From NCBI RefSeq assembly GCF_963966145.1, contig NC_091052.1:15686001-15750000 (forward strand): a DNA stretch of 64,000 nt. Direction: 5' to 3'. The position numbers and the translations under genes are program-made. Shown here piece after piece: positions 11,766 through 25,195 of the stretch (position 1 is the first letter of the stretch; each line of letters starts with the position of its first letter). This stretch comes from Tenebrio molitor (taxonomy: Eukaryota > Arthropoda > Insecta > Coleoptera > Tenebrionidae). The notes under the pieces were generated by a model that saw only the letters and a list, made by a program, of their open reading frames with translations, did not search any database and was not told where the DNA came from.

Positions 11766-14700
11766 TCATGAGTAAAATTTGGTAAAATGCGGTACGATGG
11801 CGTCCTTGATGTCTTTATTGGTCCTGTACAAAAAATCACTGATGTATAAAGTATTTAGGCACAAAATTCCTTGTTCAGCTAAACGATTGTACAAACTGAA
11901 GTCTGAAACGGACCTCACTTCTAAAAGACAGTGTGTGGCATGGACATCCTCGTCGAAAGGTGGCCTAAAATAACAATTTAAAACGAATTAAACCTCTAGA
12001 CAATTTCTTACATCGCATCCACCACCGTACCACCCCCGGCCTCGATAACTCTTACGATGGGCTCGCGTTTTTGAGCAACGACTATGGCCCGCATATCGTT
12101 GAAAGCGCCGTAACCTCTTCGGGCGATTTCTTTCCGCCACCAATGTATACATTGTATTCTATGTTCATTTTCGGCATCCGAGGTCATCGGGATATTTTCT
12201 TTCGATTTGGGGTTGCCAAATTCGAAATTTTCTTCCTGCGGTTGATACGTCAGACAAGAAAACAATTTAAACGGAATTACCCACAGGCAAAAACTTCCCA
12301 GCTGCTACACACTTGTCTACGTAGGAAACGTGCAAGATCCACTTTCCCGCAGCCATACATGATAAAGTCTTTTCGTTTCTTGCTGGTTTGGGGCATATTA
12401 AGTGGGTGCATTTTGGATCGTACGAGTTCAAATCGGACACCCGACCCCCCAGACCCTCTATTTTCTCGGTGACCGATTCACGTTGGTCCGCTTCTAGACC
12501 AGATATCACAAATATTCGAATTTGTTGGGACTGAAAAGTGTTTAGTGTAACGACTTCATTCGACAGTAGTGAGTTTGCAACTTACGCTAACAATTTCTTC
12601 GCAGTAATCCCATCCAACGGTAAAGGGTTGAGAGTCTTTTACTGACGCATTTCCAACTAAATTACCAACAAGAGATATCATTTTTACACAAAATTAATAG
12701 CATATTGTTACAAGATCGTAGCGAGGAGGAGTGCTCTAAAGGAACGAGTTCGACAACAGGTCTTGTGAAACGAGTGTAACATGCTACTTTTGCAATTTCG
12801 GCTTCATTAATAATTTAATTTTAAAAAATATAAAACAATTATCTAGTGACTTTTATTTTAGTGGAATTGGGTTGGTATTGGATGAAGCAATGTCATTTTC
12901 GTGGTCATTTCATTGAAAATTAAATTTCAAATTATCTCCCAAATATTGTTACAATAACAATCTATCCCCTTAATAGTTTATTTTGATCCAAAACAAGGAT
13001 TCAAGTTCAAATGACATCACACTTAACACTGAAATTTACTATCAATACCAACCCCACATTCATTAATCACTAGAAACGATCACAAAATGCTCATTGTGAC
13101 ACTGAAGTAGAAAAACATTTTTTTTTAACTGATCCATACAAGGTACAAGGACAATTTAAAACAAGCAAAACACCTCAACCAAACAAAGCAGTTTTTAATA
13201 AATACCTTCTACGGGAACAGTCGACTGAAAACCTTTACTACTCCTGCGACTTCCTCCAATAGCGTTCACCATATCTTCAATCTGCTTCAGTTTAGTGTTT
13301 ATGAACACATTCTCTACATTCGCCTAAAATTTTATTACACCAAACTGACACGGACCACAAAGAAAACGCTCACAAACCTCTGAATCTGTCTCTGCTTCAC
13401 AGTTGATCTGACTTGAACCAGCCTGACACTGTTCTTTGTCATCGTTATTCGCAGATTCAGTCTGACTTGTCGACGCTTCTGTCCGATCTTGCGTAAATTG
13501 ACTGGGACTGTCCTGCTGTCCCAACAACTTTTTCCAACATCTACGTTTAACTTCCGACAGCGGCTGAGACAGAATAAAAGTGAATATCGATCTCGTTCGA
13601 AAAACAAAGACATACAGTAGAGTTCCTCCTTTCTTTCGGGGGAGGCACAAAATCGGGGATGCGATTGATGTAACGCATCAATTCTTTCTTCGACTTGGAG
13701 GACAGATGAGGCCTGATGAACGCACCGAAAGGACTGTCTGGTGTTTTGATGTCGTACCAAGATTTGGGCACTGGAGGTGTCTGAGGCGTGCCCAAAAGAT
13801 TGGTTTTTCTCACCTCTTCCATCAATTTATTAATTGGTGTAACCTGACTACAAGAATCCGGACTTTCAGTCGTCCCACAGAGTCGAAAGTTGACGGGAGT
13901 TTGTTCTGTCAGATGCAAAGAATTCATCGAACGAAAAACGAAAACTCCTAAAATCTTACCTGATTTACTGATGTTGAGGGGCTGCTTATGGGTTATAGGA
14001 GTCAAGATTCCCTTATTTTTAAAGAAAGGCGAAGCCGCGGGTTGTTTCTCTAGATTCGGGGTAGACTTAAGCGACAAATTGAGATTCTCAGAGACAGCTT
14101 CCGGAAAGGCGTCCGGTTTACTCGCAACTACAAAGAATTACATTCAAATTGTATCCACAATGTGGTCATCATATTCGTAAAAAAACCTTTCGCATCCCCT
14201 ATCAGAAATTTATCTTCCGCTACCATCTTTTCTACGTTGGCACATTCCAGCAACCAATCCTTACTGACCACTGGCAATTCCCATTTCAACGCGGCCACGT
14301 ACTTTTTTCCTTCAGGTTTCAAACTGACCAGATGTGTGGAAGCGAGAACGTTTTTCTCAACGCACTGAACACGTGCGAACTGCTCTTGAGAAACGCCACC
14401 CAACACCTCGATCAGTTCTTTTAAGAAAGTTCTTTCGAAATTTGTGTAACCGCTGATGGTCACAACGCGATTTTCTAGAGGTTTCTTTTGACCAACGACG
14501 AAAGGTCTATGGTAATACGAAATGTGAACTTCTTCACACTCATAAATCGATTCTTCGACCCATAAATTATTAACGATTTCGAGGGCAGAAATATTAATCG
14601 ACGTCTGAACAAATCGGGGAGCGACGACGTAATCCGGAATGCCTTTGTAAGTTTTTGACACAACGCAACCGCAAAGGCTCTCTATTTGTTCTTTTATATA

Positions 14701-17321
14701 ATTACATTCTTCTGGAGTGAAGCTGACTATTAGGAATTTTTTCTGTTGAAATATTCTTGATCTGTCGTCGAATTCCGAATTTTGTGTTGAAGTGTCTGTC
14801 TGTTTGGTACTTCCGCTGGTATTCGAATCAAAATGAGTGACGTTTTTTAACAAATTTACTAAAGTATCAGAGTCGTCGTCTTTGGACGCGGGTTTGAGAT
14901 ACTGTTGCATTAAATCGTTGTCGACTTCCAATTCGGGTGAACTCCTGTTGGTACTCTGGATATCGTTAGGTGTAAGTGTTTTGTTAGATCTGAGCAAACT
15001 GAGACCCTACAATTCTCAAATAATATCGAGCAACAATTAAAATTAAATTACCTTTCGCCCAAGTGGAGAACTGAACTGTTCTTTGTCAATATCGTGCAGG
15101 TTGATTAAATAATTTTCTTCATCTACAGCTTGTTGTTTCTCGATGCTGTCCAGCAGCCAATGAACGGATACCAAAGATGCCGAGTAATTTTTGGACTTTA
15201 TGATTTTGACTTGATGACAAGAGGTATCTCCGACGATGATGTGAGTAAGACGGTCGGAAATATCGTCGTATCTTGTAGCACCGCTCAAGTTTAAAACTTT
15301 AGAGAGTTTTTCCCGTTGTTCAGGCAAGAATCCGGTTAAGTACACCTTCAAAAAACACGTTTTTTATGGACTATCTTCTAAACAACTTGAGTAACAGCGA
15401 CAAATGTATAAAATTAATACTTACGCTGTATCCATCCAAGTATTGTCCGGCTTTCTTCGCTTTTTTAATGTCCAATCCGTCAACGAGCCTTGCGAGATCT
15501 TCAGTGACCGAACCTACGAGAAACAACACTAACAAATAAACAAAGGAAAAATACAACGTGAACTACATTTTCTCTTGGGAGAAATACGTTTGGTTACTGG
15601 AAACGACGGTCGAGCATTTCTTGAAGCTATAGTTTCTTCAAGCGTTGTCGCATTTTTTGCTGTGACGTCTCCTATGGCACTGATCATTGAAAAGTCAGGA
15701 CAAGTCTCGTTTTCTTTGGTTGGGGTCGAAGTACCTTTCTTAACTACGTAAGTGTTGTGGGGTAGGGCATATCCTTTAGCTATACTATCATCGATCCACT
15801 CTACACTTACACAAAAAATATTCGAATTAGATCTAGCAGCTTTATACTTTTGACTCAAAATGCCACTAAAATTGAGAATTGAATGTGAGAATTCGTGGAG
15901 ATATGTTTGTACTCACTTTGTCCCATAAACTACAAGAACGTCGGTTTTTGCAAGTGCAAGTGATGCGGTAAAAACGCCGCCGTTTTTCACCACATTTTGC
16001 GATAGTTGTGTCCTCATGTCGATATTTGGAAAGCCAGTGGAACAAATTGTTAAATTATAAAATGGCAAACATTTGTACTTATCAAATTCTTTATTATCAC
16101 AATGTACATTGTTGGTTTGACTGGCTTCCCATACGGCATCCACCCATCCAGAAATCATCAATTTTAAATTACTCTCAGCTGCTTGCTACAAAACACATTG
16201 TTAATGGATGACTTGGGATCAAGTCTATTTTGGCGTTCAACCTTCAAATTTGCAAAAATGTATGTTTTATGCAAGACTGACTTTATTGGGGAAAAAAAAT
16301 AAAACCTAATCTCTTTATTTGCGTAAACACGGTCGTAAAAAATGAAACTGTTCTACTGCAGTCAGCAACAGAACAGTCACAAAACGTCCTACTTCATGAA
16401 TATTACACAAAATTTCAAAATAATGACAAAACTCTACATTACTTATGACTTCTGTTGAAGTAAATTGTAGAAAAATTGATGTGACTTGATCTGACCAGAT
16501 TTCAAGTGATAATTTCATTTTTACTTCTTTGTAATCATTTAGCAACTGTGTTTCAATTTAACAGGTGAAACATTTCAAAAAAATATTCTGAATGTTGCAA
16601 GGTAACAAATTTGTCTGTCAATAAGCAGTTAATTTCCTTTGTAATAAAATGAATCCTTTCACAAGTTTCTCTTAAAAACAACTGAAAACCACATAAAACA
16701 AGAGATTTTTGCAAATTTTACTTGAACAAGACACTCTAAAAGTTCTTACAAGATATTTTTCTGATTTCACACTCTCAGTAATTAAATGAGTGTTAGTTGA
16801 CATTAAACTGTCAGTATAGCAGCCACCCATCAACTGAATTTTTTCTCTGATTTCTAACTTTTTCACTTTAGCAATGTGCGAACAAGATATGACACAACCT
16901 GACATTGCTACATTATAAATTGGCCAAGGAAAATTGGGAATTGGACGTCCTTCCAATAGGCACACTAATATACACCAAGGTCCTACTATTCTGCTACAAA
17001 ACAGTATTTTTTTGTCTGTATGCCAAACAGAATTCATGAAACTTACGCACACTTGCTCTCTTTAAGAGACTCAAAACTTTTGCCTTTGAAATCCTCAAAT
17101 ACGACGAAGTCGGTTTTCGAGAAATTTATCGAGTCGAATTGTGCCTCTTTAATCCAAGACACGTTAACAGCATTTTGCTGACAAGACTATAAACAAACAC
17201 TTAATTAACCTAAAAATTGGACGAACCGAATTACCTCAAAAGCTTGAATCATAATTTCTGACGCTTGAGTGGAATCAGCGTAATTTTCCGATAAAATAAA
17301 AAAAACATTAATGTTATCCAT
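11766..17321 (-). CDS. mus101: DNA topoisomerase 2-binding protein 1 (TopBP1 / mus101), multi-BRCT
   Basis: About 15 exons from ATG at 17,321 to TGA at 11,766-11,768 join in phase to about 1,246 codons. The N-terminal exons (17,321-15,425) give the BRCT0-1-2 block with the TopBP1-type GPWCILVCLLEG stretch. Exon 15,345-15,052 is a BRCT near residues 376-473. Exon 15,006-14,187 carries two more (about 565-745, including the WLLEC core). A low-complexity linker with PPPKERR follows. The last three exons form a C-terminal BRCT pair (about 1,025-1,246). TopBP1 activates ATR and scaffolds replication initiation in the nucleus. At 12,231 the acceptor that keeps frame is a GAAG site five bases inside the more obvious CAG, so that junction is the least certain. 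Length is near Drosophila mus101 and below human TopBP1. It is head to head with na. Confidence 0.9.
12842..13074. mobile_element. MITE in a TopBP1 intron
   Basis: TCTAGTGA at the left and TCACTAGA at the right end a 233-bp unit. The arms include GGGTTGGTATTG at the left and its reverse complement near 13,040-13,055. It lies wholly within the intron between the exons ending at 13,206 and starting at 12,656, so it does not alter the protein. Confidence 0.6.
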
Positions 17322-17927
17322 TTTTTCTGTCGTCTCCTCAAATTATTTAATTGTTCATGAAAGCTTTTACCGCCTTTTTCCTCCTTATCTAACCTACAAA
17401 CCTATAAAAATCGTACAATTCTTATTTGTCGCAAAAAAGCCAATAATCGTGCAAGTAAGTTTGAATAGTATTCTACTCACTCTATAAAACAAAACTAATC
17501 ATTTCCATGCGAGTCACAAATAATACGACAGAAAACATAAATTATCCTCATACTCTCATACACTTCGCAACAAGCAACAACATTCATTCGTTAACTGTCA
17601 AATTTCAAATTTAAAAATCAAACACTGAACACTGGTATCTTTGAATCTTTAAATTCCCCAAATGGTCCCGACGATAAACTCTTGGAGTTACTACATTTAT
17701 GTTGGTATAAGATATTGATTTTTCAAATTTCAGATTCACGCTAAAAGTGAAATTGCAGATTTCAGTTTCAACAGCATCCATTCCTTCAAATCTCGTAATC
17801 GCGCAAATAAAGTAACATTTGAGATATGTTGTGGTTAACAAGTATGAAAAGATTGTTAATCGATCAGCTGCACTGGGATATTCCTGTAAAAATGTAATTC
17901 AGGGGCGGAATCACAATTTTTTTCAGT
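17322..17927. promoter_or_regulatory. Divergent TopBP1 / na intergenic region
   Basis: The two start codons face away from each other, 606 bp apart. A polypyrimidine tract and CAG (to 17,926) lie just before the na ATG, so na probably has an upstream non-coding exon spliced here; the promoter would then be further upstream. No TATA box or other element stands out. Confidence 0.5.
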
Positions 17928-20900
17928 ATGATGTTGGGGAGAAAACAGAGTCTGAAAGGGGAACCTGTTTTGGCGGATTATGGTCCCGACGAGGCCTTTA
18001 ATGAAAGTGCTGATACCGAATGGGTGAATAAGGTATTTTTACGTGTATTTATGATGATTTTTTTCTTGGTCACATTAATTTGTATTTCATTATTTACTCG
18101 TATTTGCAAAACAAGCGAGGATAAGAAATTTTTACTCTCTGTTTTTTGCATAAATATTGACAAAAACATAAAACAGAATAGAGGAAATTGTTAAGCTGTT
18201 TTATAAAATGTCACAAAAATATTTTTGAAATTATTCCCAAACATAAAACGCACGTTACTTAATTTAAATGTTTATGACATAATTAGTTTATGAATGCATA
18301 GCATGATGACAATACATAATTGTAATCTACTGCGAAATTTTAAGTTCAAGGTTAATTAAACGCGAAAAAAAATACACACATTTTTAGGCCAATTTGAAAA
18401 ATACTGAAAAAAGTAAGCAATTAACTTGCGTTTTGACTTACGTGGACTTGAATTTGATTGGTAGAATTTTATGTTGCCATAACAATACCTCTGAGCGGAC
18501 CAATCAAATTCAAAATTCGTCAAATATTAGATACTTAATGTATTTCAGAGGTGGGTACGAAGATTAATGAGAACATGTGCTTTGCTAAGTTTGGCTTCTG
18601 TAAGCTGTAATACACCAAAAACGTTTGAAAAAATTGTTCCCATGCAATGGATAACATTTATTGTGGATATTGTTGTCACTGTTTTGTTTACATCAGAAAT
18701 GGTAGCCAAGATGCACATACGAGGTATATTAAAGGTAATGGAAGAAGATATAAATCCAAAGAACCTCTTGTCTAATATTCAGAACAATTTTAGGGAGAAA
18801 AACCGTATTTAAAAGATCACTGGTGTCAGTTCGACGCCAGCATGGTCTTTTTCCTGTGGATATCCGTCATTCTGCAAGTTTTCGAAATTTTGGGTACTGT
18901 TCCGCGCTTTAGTTACTTATCAATACTGAGAGCTCCAAGACCCTTGATTATGATACGATTTCTTCGCGTTTTTTTGAAATTTTCCATGCCCAAATCTAGA
19001 ATAAATCAAATTTTTAAGTGAGCAAAAATTAATTTTTTTCAAAGAAAAACTGAAAACAAACTCGTTTCAGGCGGTCGAGTCAACAGATCTACAATGTCAC
19101 TCTGTTTTTTTTATTCTTCATGTCGTTATACGGCCTTCTTGGTGTACAATTTTTTGGAGAACTTAAAAATCATTGCGTACTCAACAATACTGACTTGAAG
19201 TAAGTTAAAATGCTAATAACAAATCCTACATTTATTTTTTTCTATGCATTTTTAGGCATATTACAATAAATAGTCTCGCCATTCCTGACACTTTCTGCTC
19301 TTTAGACCCAACATCAGGCTATCAGTGTCCAGAAGGTATGAAATGTATGAAACTAGAAGGATTGTCGAGGTACATAATCGGATTCAACGGCTTCGATGAG
19401 TTTGGTAATGACACAATCAAACTTTTTAAAAGTAATCAACAACGATTATTCTGTTACAGTCACAAGTTTCTTTACTGTATATCAAGCAGCATCTCAGGAA
19501 GGATGGGTTTTCATAATGTACAGAGCTATCGATTCACTCCCGGGATGGCGAGCGGTACTCTACTTCAGTACCATGATTTTCTTTCTGGCATGGCTGGTCA
19601 AAAATGTTTTCATAGCTGTCATCACGGAAACATTTAACGAGATCAGAGTACAATTCCAACAAATGTGGGGGGTTAGAGGGCACATCCAAAACAGTACTGC
19701 TTCTCAGGTTTAATTGAAAAATACAAAAATAAAAAATATCGAGTCAGTGATTTCAGATTTTAATTGGCGACGACAGAGGTTGGAAACTGGTGACTCTAGA
19801 TGAGAACAAACATGGAGGTTTAGCACCTGAATTTTGCCATATTATTCTTCGATCCCCGCACTTTAGATTATTCGTAATGGGCGTAATTCTGGCAAACGGA
19901 ATAGTGACAGCTACTATGAGATTTAAACATGACGAAAGACCACGACACGTCTTCTACGAAAACTATTACTACACAGAAGTGGGATTTACAGTTCTTTTAA
20001 ATTTGGAAACCATATTCAAAATATGGTGTCTGGGGTGGAGAGGCTATTGGAAACATTCTATACACAAATTCGAGCTTCTCCTAGTCGTAGGCACAACAAT
20101 TCATGTCATGCCTGGTTGTTACATGAGTGTATTTACCTATTTCCAAGTCTTAAGAGTGGTGAGACTGATCAAAGCCTCACCACTTCTTGAAGATTTCGTC
20201 TACAAGATTTTCGGACCGGGAAAGAAACTTGGAAGTTTGATAATCTTCACCATGTGTCTGCTGATAATTTCTTCGAGCATCTCCATGCAACTCTTCTGTT
20301 TTCTGGACTTCACCAAATTCGAGACTTTTGCGGAAGCGTTCATGTCCATGTTTCAGATTCTGACTCAAGAAGCTTGGGTTGAAGTCATGGATGAAACTAT
20401 GTTGAGGACAAGATCGATGCTTGCCCCACTAGTCGCTGTTTACTTTATTTTATACCATCTTTTCGTCACTTTGGTAAATTGAACACCCCCAGAGTCCTCC
20501 TATTGCAAACGTCTTGGTTGTAGATTGTGTTAAGCTTGTTCGTAGCCGTAATTTTAGACAATCTGGAGCTAGACGAGGATATAAAGAAACTGAAACAGTT
20601 GAAATACAGGGAGCAGAGCGCCGAAATCAAGGAGACGTTGCCTTTTCGCTTGAGGATTTTCGAGAAATTTCCAGACAGTCCTTTAATGGTGACTCTTCAT
20701 AAAGTACCGTCCGATTTTAATCTTCCCAAAGTTCGAGAGAGCTTTATGAGGCAGTTTGTTTATGAAACTGAAGAAGACGAGAATTCCGAAAGTGGCATAA
20801 AGAAACTGAACGAAGAAGTTTTCGATTCGAAAATAATCTATCGCAAGCAGAAGCCGTTGAAGATTTTGAATAATTTGCCAAAAGTTCGGGTTGAAAACAT

Positions 20901-23900
20901 CAAACTGAAAAAAACTTCAGTCTCTTACATCATCAAGTAAGAACAATTTAATTGTCAGGTCTGAAATTATGTAAACATTTTAGCGACTCAAACAATCAGA
21001 GATTAATGCTTGGAGACTCTTCCATGATTCCAGTTCCTGGTAGTAAAGGTCCGTTGAAGCCCCAAGGAACTGTTAACAGTATGAAACAGTTACGTATTGA
21101 ACTTAAGAAGTGAGTGGCGAGTAATTGGCAACAAAATTTTATTCACACTTTTTCGATCGCAAAATTTTCACTCTTCTCAAGTCGATAGTTTGTCTAGTCT
21201 TTTGTGAAATTTTACAGATTCGGATCTAGATCGATCAGACGCAGTGTTCGCAGCGGCTCCATCAAATTGAAACAGACATATGAACATCTGATGGAAAACG
21301 GAGACATCGGAGTCAACCGAGTGAGTTCGAATAGAGCTCGACCCCACGATCTAGATATAAAATTGTTGCAAGCAAAACGACAACAAGCTGAAATGAGAAG
21401 GCATTTTTTCGCACAAAGTAATCGCCAAATATAATGGTTTTTTTTTGTAGGAACCAACGAGAAGAAGATTTGAGAGAGAACCATCCATTTTTTGATACGC
21501 CACTTTTCGCAGTACCGAGGGAGAGTAGATTTAGAAAATTTTGTCAGTTGATTGTCTACGCCCGATATGACGCCAGACTGAAGGACCCTTTAACGGGAAA
21601 AGAAAGAAAAGTGCAATACAAAAGCCTTCAGTACGATATTTAGATTTGTCGAAACGTTTTTGTGATAATAAAATTACAGCAATTTCTTAGGCTTGGTGAC
21701 ATATCTGGACTGGGTTATGATAACGATGACAACACTTTCTTGCTTGTCGATGATGTTTGAAACTCCATATTATCGAGTCATGGAAAATATCAGCTTGCAA
21801 GTGGCCGAATACTGTTTCGTAATCTTCATGAGCATCGAACTAGCCTTGAAGATTCTTGCAGATGGTCTCTTTTTCACGCCCAAAGCTTACGTCAAAGATG
21901 TTGCCGCTCTGTTAGACGTTTTTATCTATCTTGTAAGAATTTCATCACGTTTTTGTTCACCCTTATAACAACACTCTTTAGGTCAGTCTTGTTTTCTTAT
22001 GTTGGATGCCGAAACGAGTACCACCAAACTCCGGAGCCCAATTACTTATGATATTGAGATGTTTGCGACCATTAAGAATCTTTACTTTAGTACCACACAT
22101 GAGGAAAGTTGTTTACGAATTATGTCGCGGCTTTAAAGAAATCTTACTCGTCTCAACTCTGCTGGTTCTTTTGATGTTTATCTTTGCAAGCTATGGTGTA
22201 CAACTTTACGGCGGTAAATTGGCACGATGTAACGATCCAAACGTTACAAAAAGAGAGGACTGTGTTGGAGTCTTCTTCCGTAGAGTTTTTGTAACGAAGA
22301 TGAAACTACCACCAGGGAAAAATGAAACGTTTCCGTCAATTCTAGTCCCGAGAGTTTGGTAATAAAAGAAACGTATTTTTCATCAAAAAAACTTGTGACA
22401 CTGATTTTACTTCAGGGCCAACCCTAGAAGATTCAATTTTGATAATATCGGAGACGCGATGTTGACCCTATTCGAAGTCTTGTCTTTTAAAGGGTGGCTC
22501 GATGTAAGAGACGTCTTGATCAAAGCTTTAGGACCAGCTCACGCCATCTACATTCACGTTTATATCTTCCTGGGTTGCATGATCGGCTTGACCCTCTTCG
22601 TGGGTGTTGTTATTGCCAATTATTCGGAGAACAAGGGCACAGCGTTGCTCACAGTTGACCAAAGAAGATGGTGCGATCTTAAGAAGAGACTAAAAATCGC
22701 TCAACCTTTGCATCTACCTCCACGACCCGATGGGAAAAAATTTCGAGCTTTCATTTACGATATCACTCAAAATATCAAATTTAAAAGATGCATAGCTATG
22801 ATGGTGCTGATTAACAGTGGTTTGCTGGGCGTTACGGTATGCAAGATCTTCTAAAATATGTCACAACATTAAATCGAAATTGTAGTGGAACAAAGAAGAA
22901 GCCCACACCGATATCCTGGCAACAGTGGGAATGATATGTACGCTATTATTTCTGGTTGAAGTTGTTATGAAAAATATTGGTTTCACGCCCAGAGGTTATC
23001 TCCAGTCACGAAGAAATCGTTACGACCTTTTTGTCACAGTTATGGGTGTGATCTGGATGTTCTTCCACATAATGTTCAAAGTACGCCCAAAAAGTGTTCT
23101 TGCTATTAGTTTTACATTTCACATTTTAGAATGATCTAACATACTTTGTTGGTTTTATGGTGGTCATACTGAGATTTTTTACGATAACGGGGAAACACGC
23201 GACTTTGAAGATGCTGATGCTAACCGTTGGAGTTTCAGTGTGTAAAAGCTTCTTCATCATATTCGGAATGTTTCTCCTCGTTTTTTTCTACGCTCTGGCT
23301 GGAACGATTATTTTTGGGACAGTTAAATACGGTGAAGGGATCGGAAGGTAGAAAAAAGTTAGGTTACAATGTGAAAGTAAAATGTCATTTTTTTCAGGCG
23401 AGCCAACTTTGAATCGCCTGTAACTGGGGTAGCCATGTTATTCCGAATCGTTACAGGCGAAGACTGGAATAAAATAATGCATGATTGCATGATCCAACCA
23501 CCTTATTGTACCCCCGCAGACAACTATTGGCAAACCGATTGTGGAAATTTCACCGGGTCTTTGATTTATTTTTGCACATTTTACGTCATCATAACCTACA
23601 TTGTCCTAAATTTGCTAGTGGGTAAGATTCAAATGCAAAGACACATTTAAAGAATTTGATCGATTACTTCTGTAGCTATTATCATGGAGAATTTTTCTCT
23701 TTTCTATTCGAACGAAGAAGATGCGTTGCTCTCATATGCTGATATCAGAAATTTTCAGAATACTTGGAACATTGTAGACATCCATCAAAGAGGTGTGATC
23801 CCAGTGAGAAGGGTAATTTTTTAGCCTAGTGTTTGTATAATTGTTATTTTGAAAAATCTAATGCAGATCAAATTCATATTGCGACTTTTGAAAGGAAGAT

Positions 23901-24760
23901 TAGAAGTAGATCCGCAGAAAGATCGACTGCTTTTCAAACATATGTGCTACGAATTGGAAAGATTACATAATGGAGAAGATGTGACGTTTCATGACGTCAT
24001 TAAGTAGGTTGGATTTAAATGTACGACTTGAATTAATCTTGTTTTTATAGCATGCTTTCGTATAGATCTGTCGACATTCGAAAAGCTCTGCAATTAGAAG
24101 AACTGTTAGCGAGAGAAGAATTCGAGTACATTATCGAAGAAGAAGTGGCAAAACAAACCATCAGAACTTGGTTGGAGGGTTGTTTGAAAAAGATAAGATC
24201 TACAAATGTTAGTAGAACACTTTGTCCGTTTTGAATGCTCATTTTCAGTTTCAGAAACAACAAAACAGCTTAATTGCCGGTTTAAGAGCAACGAACGAAA
24301 TGATAAACATGCCTGAAACGACGGAAGAGAAGAAGAATGGACCGCCGGACCAAGAAAGCGAAGCTGAAGTCAAAGAAACGGAGACAAGAAAACAGAAGCT
24401 TGTCACTCTGCCGAGATCTGACAGTATCGGGAGTAGTTCCGGAAGGAAATATTTGGCACCGACACTGTCCGATCCTGCTGCGAGGACAGAGAAAGAAAGG
24501 GTTGCCACCAAGAAGAAAAATAATCGACAGACGGGTATTGATTGTCGAGTTTTTCGGCATTGTTATGTTCCTATCTTTTAGTTTTAGTGGTCAATAAAAA
24601 TCTTCCTCACTTGAATGAGACGAACGAGTCGAACAGAATGCCGAGAGAAGTTTTTAACAACAAAACTACCGTTCCAAAAGCTTCGAATGCGCTGCACGAA
24701 ATCAGGGATTGGTGGAACGAGCAGCTGGCCTACGCATCTCAATCTAGTGATGAAGAGTAG
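17928..24760 (+). CDS. na: Sodium leak channel non-selective protein (NALCN / narrow abdomen)
   Basis: About 22 exons give a protein of roughly 1,750 residues, close to NALCN. Exon 1 (17,928-18,032) encodes the family's start, MMLGRKQSLKGEP. All four ion-channel repeats are present, with S4-like segments such as RCLRPLRIF in repeat III. The four filter residues are Glu (19,498), Glu (20,369), Lys (22,489) and Glu (23,459), the E-E-K-E signature of NALCN. The C-terminal tail ends ...DWWNEQLAYASQSSDEE, stop at 24,758. The channel carries a resting sodium leak in the neuronal plasma membrane and works with UNC79, UNC80 and NLF-1. One intron (21,401-21,450) appears to use a GC donor. The 3' half is duplicated as a pseudogene at 37.7-40.0 kb. 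Confidence 0.95.
18450..18511. repeat. Short inverted repeat in na intron 1
   Basis: GAATTTGATTGGT at 18,450-18,462 faces ACCAATCAAATTC at 18,499-18,511. A small hairpin or MITE remnant between exon 1 and exon 2 of na; function unknown. Confidence 0.45.
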
Positions 24761-25195
24761 CGTTAGAAATGAGTGTCCCTAGGATTATTACCGTTTTCTC
24801 TGTATATTTTATAACAAGTGTTTATTTTTAATAAATGGATTTTAGTCGCTCATGATTTTATTGCTTGATCGACATTTTTATCGCGATTTTATTCGGTCAC
24901 CCATCTCGATTTTGGGAATGAAACAATTAACATTATCTCGTTCTCTAGATATTAAATATCAAAAAACCAAATAATGACGAACATCAATTTAATAAGAAAT
25001 AAAACTGGAATGTTTTTGTTTTGCGTATTTATCTAACTGTTAAACATTCAGTTTTATAACGGTAAATATTAAAATTTAAATCTCTTTGTTTTAACGAAAT
25101 CGTAGTAAACACATTCCGACAAAAATATTAGAAAATTCGACAAATAATAACAGTTTAAATAGTGGTTCCTATTTTTCACAGCATCAGTCAAAAAC
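24761..25195. other. Intergenic between na and phosphatase 1A
   Basis: Holds the na 3' UTR and the phosphatase 1A promoter. An AATAAA-like signal lies near 24,830 (TTTAATAAATGG). The same stretch is repeated at 40,001-40,443. Nothing else is seen. Confidence 0.45.

Noticed and set aside
12071..14424. Plus-strand frames of 90-130 codons
   Set aside because: Antisense shadows of TopBP1 BRCT exons.
24251..24560. Minus-strand frames in the na tail
   Set aside because: Shadow frames of the polar C-terminal na exon; repeated identically in the pseudogene.
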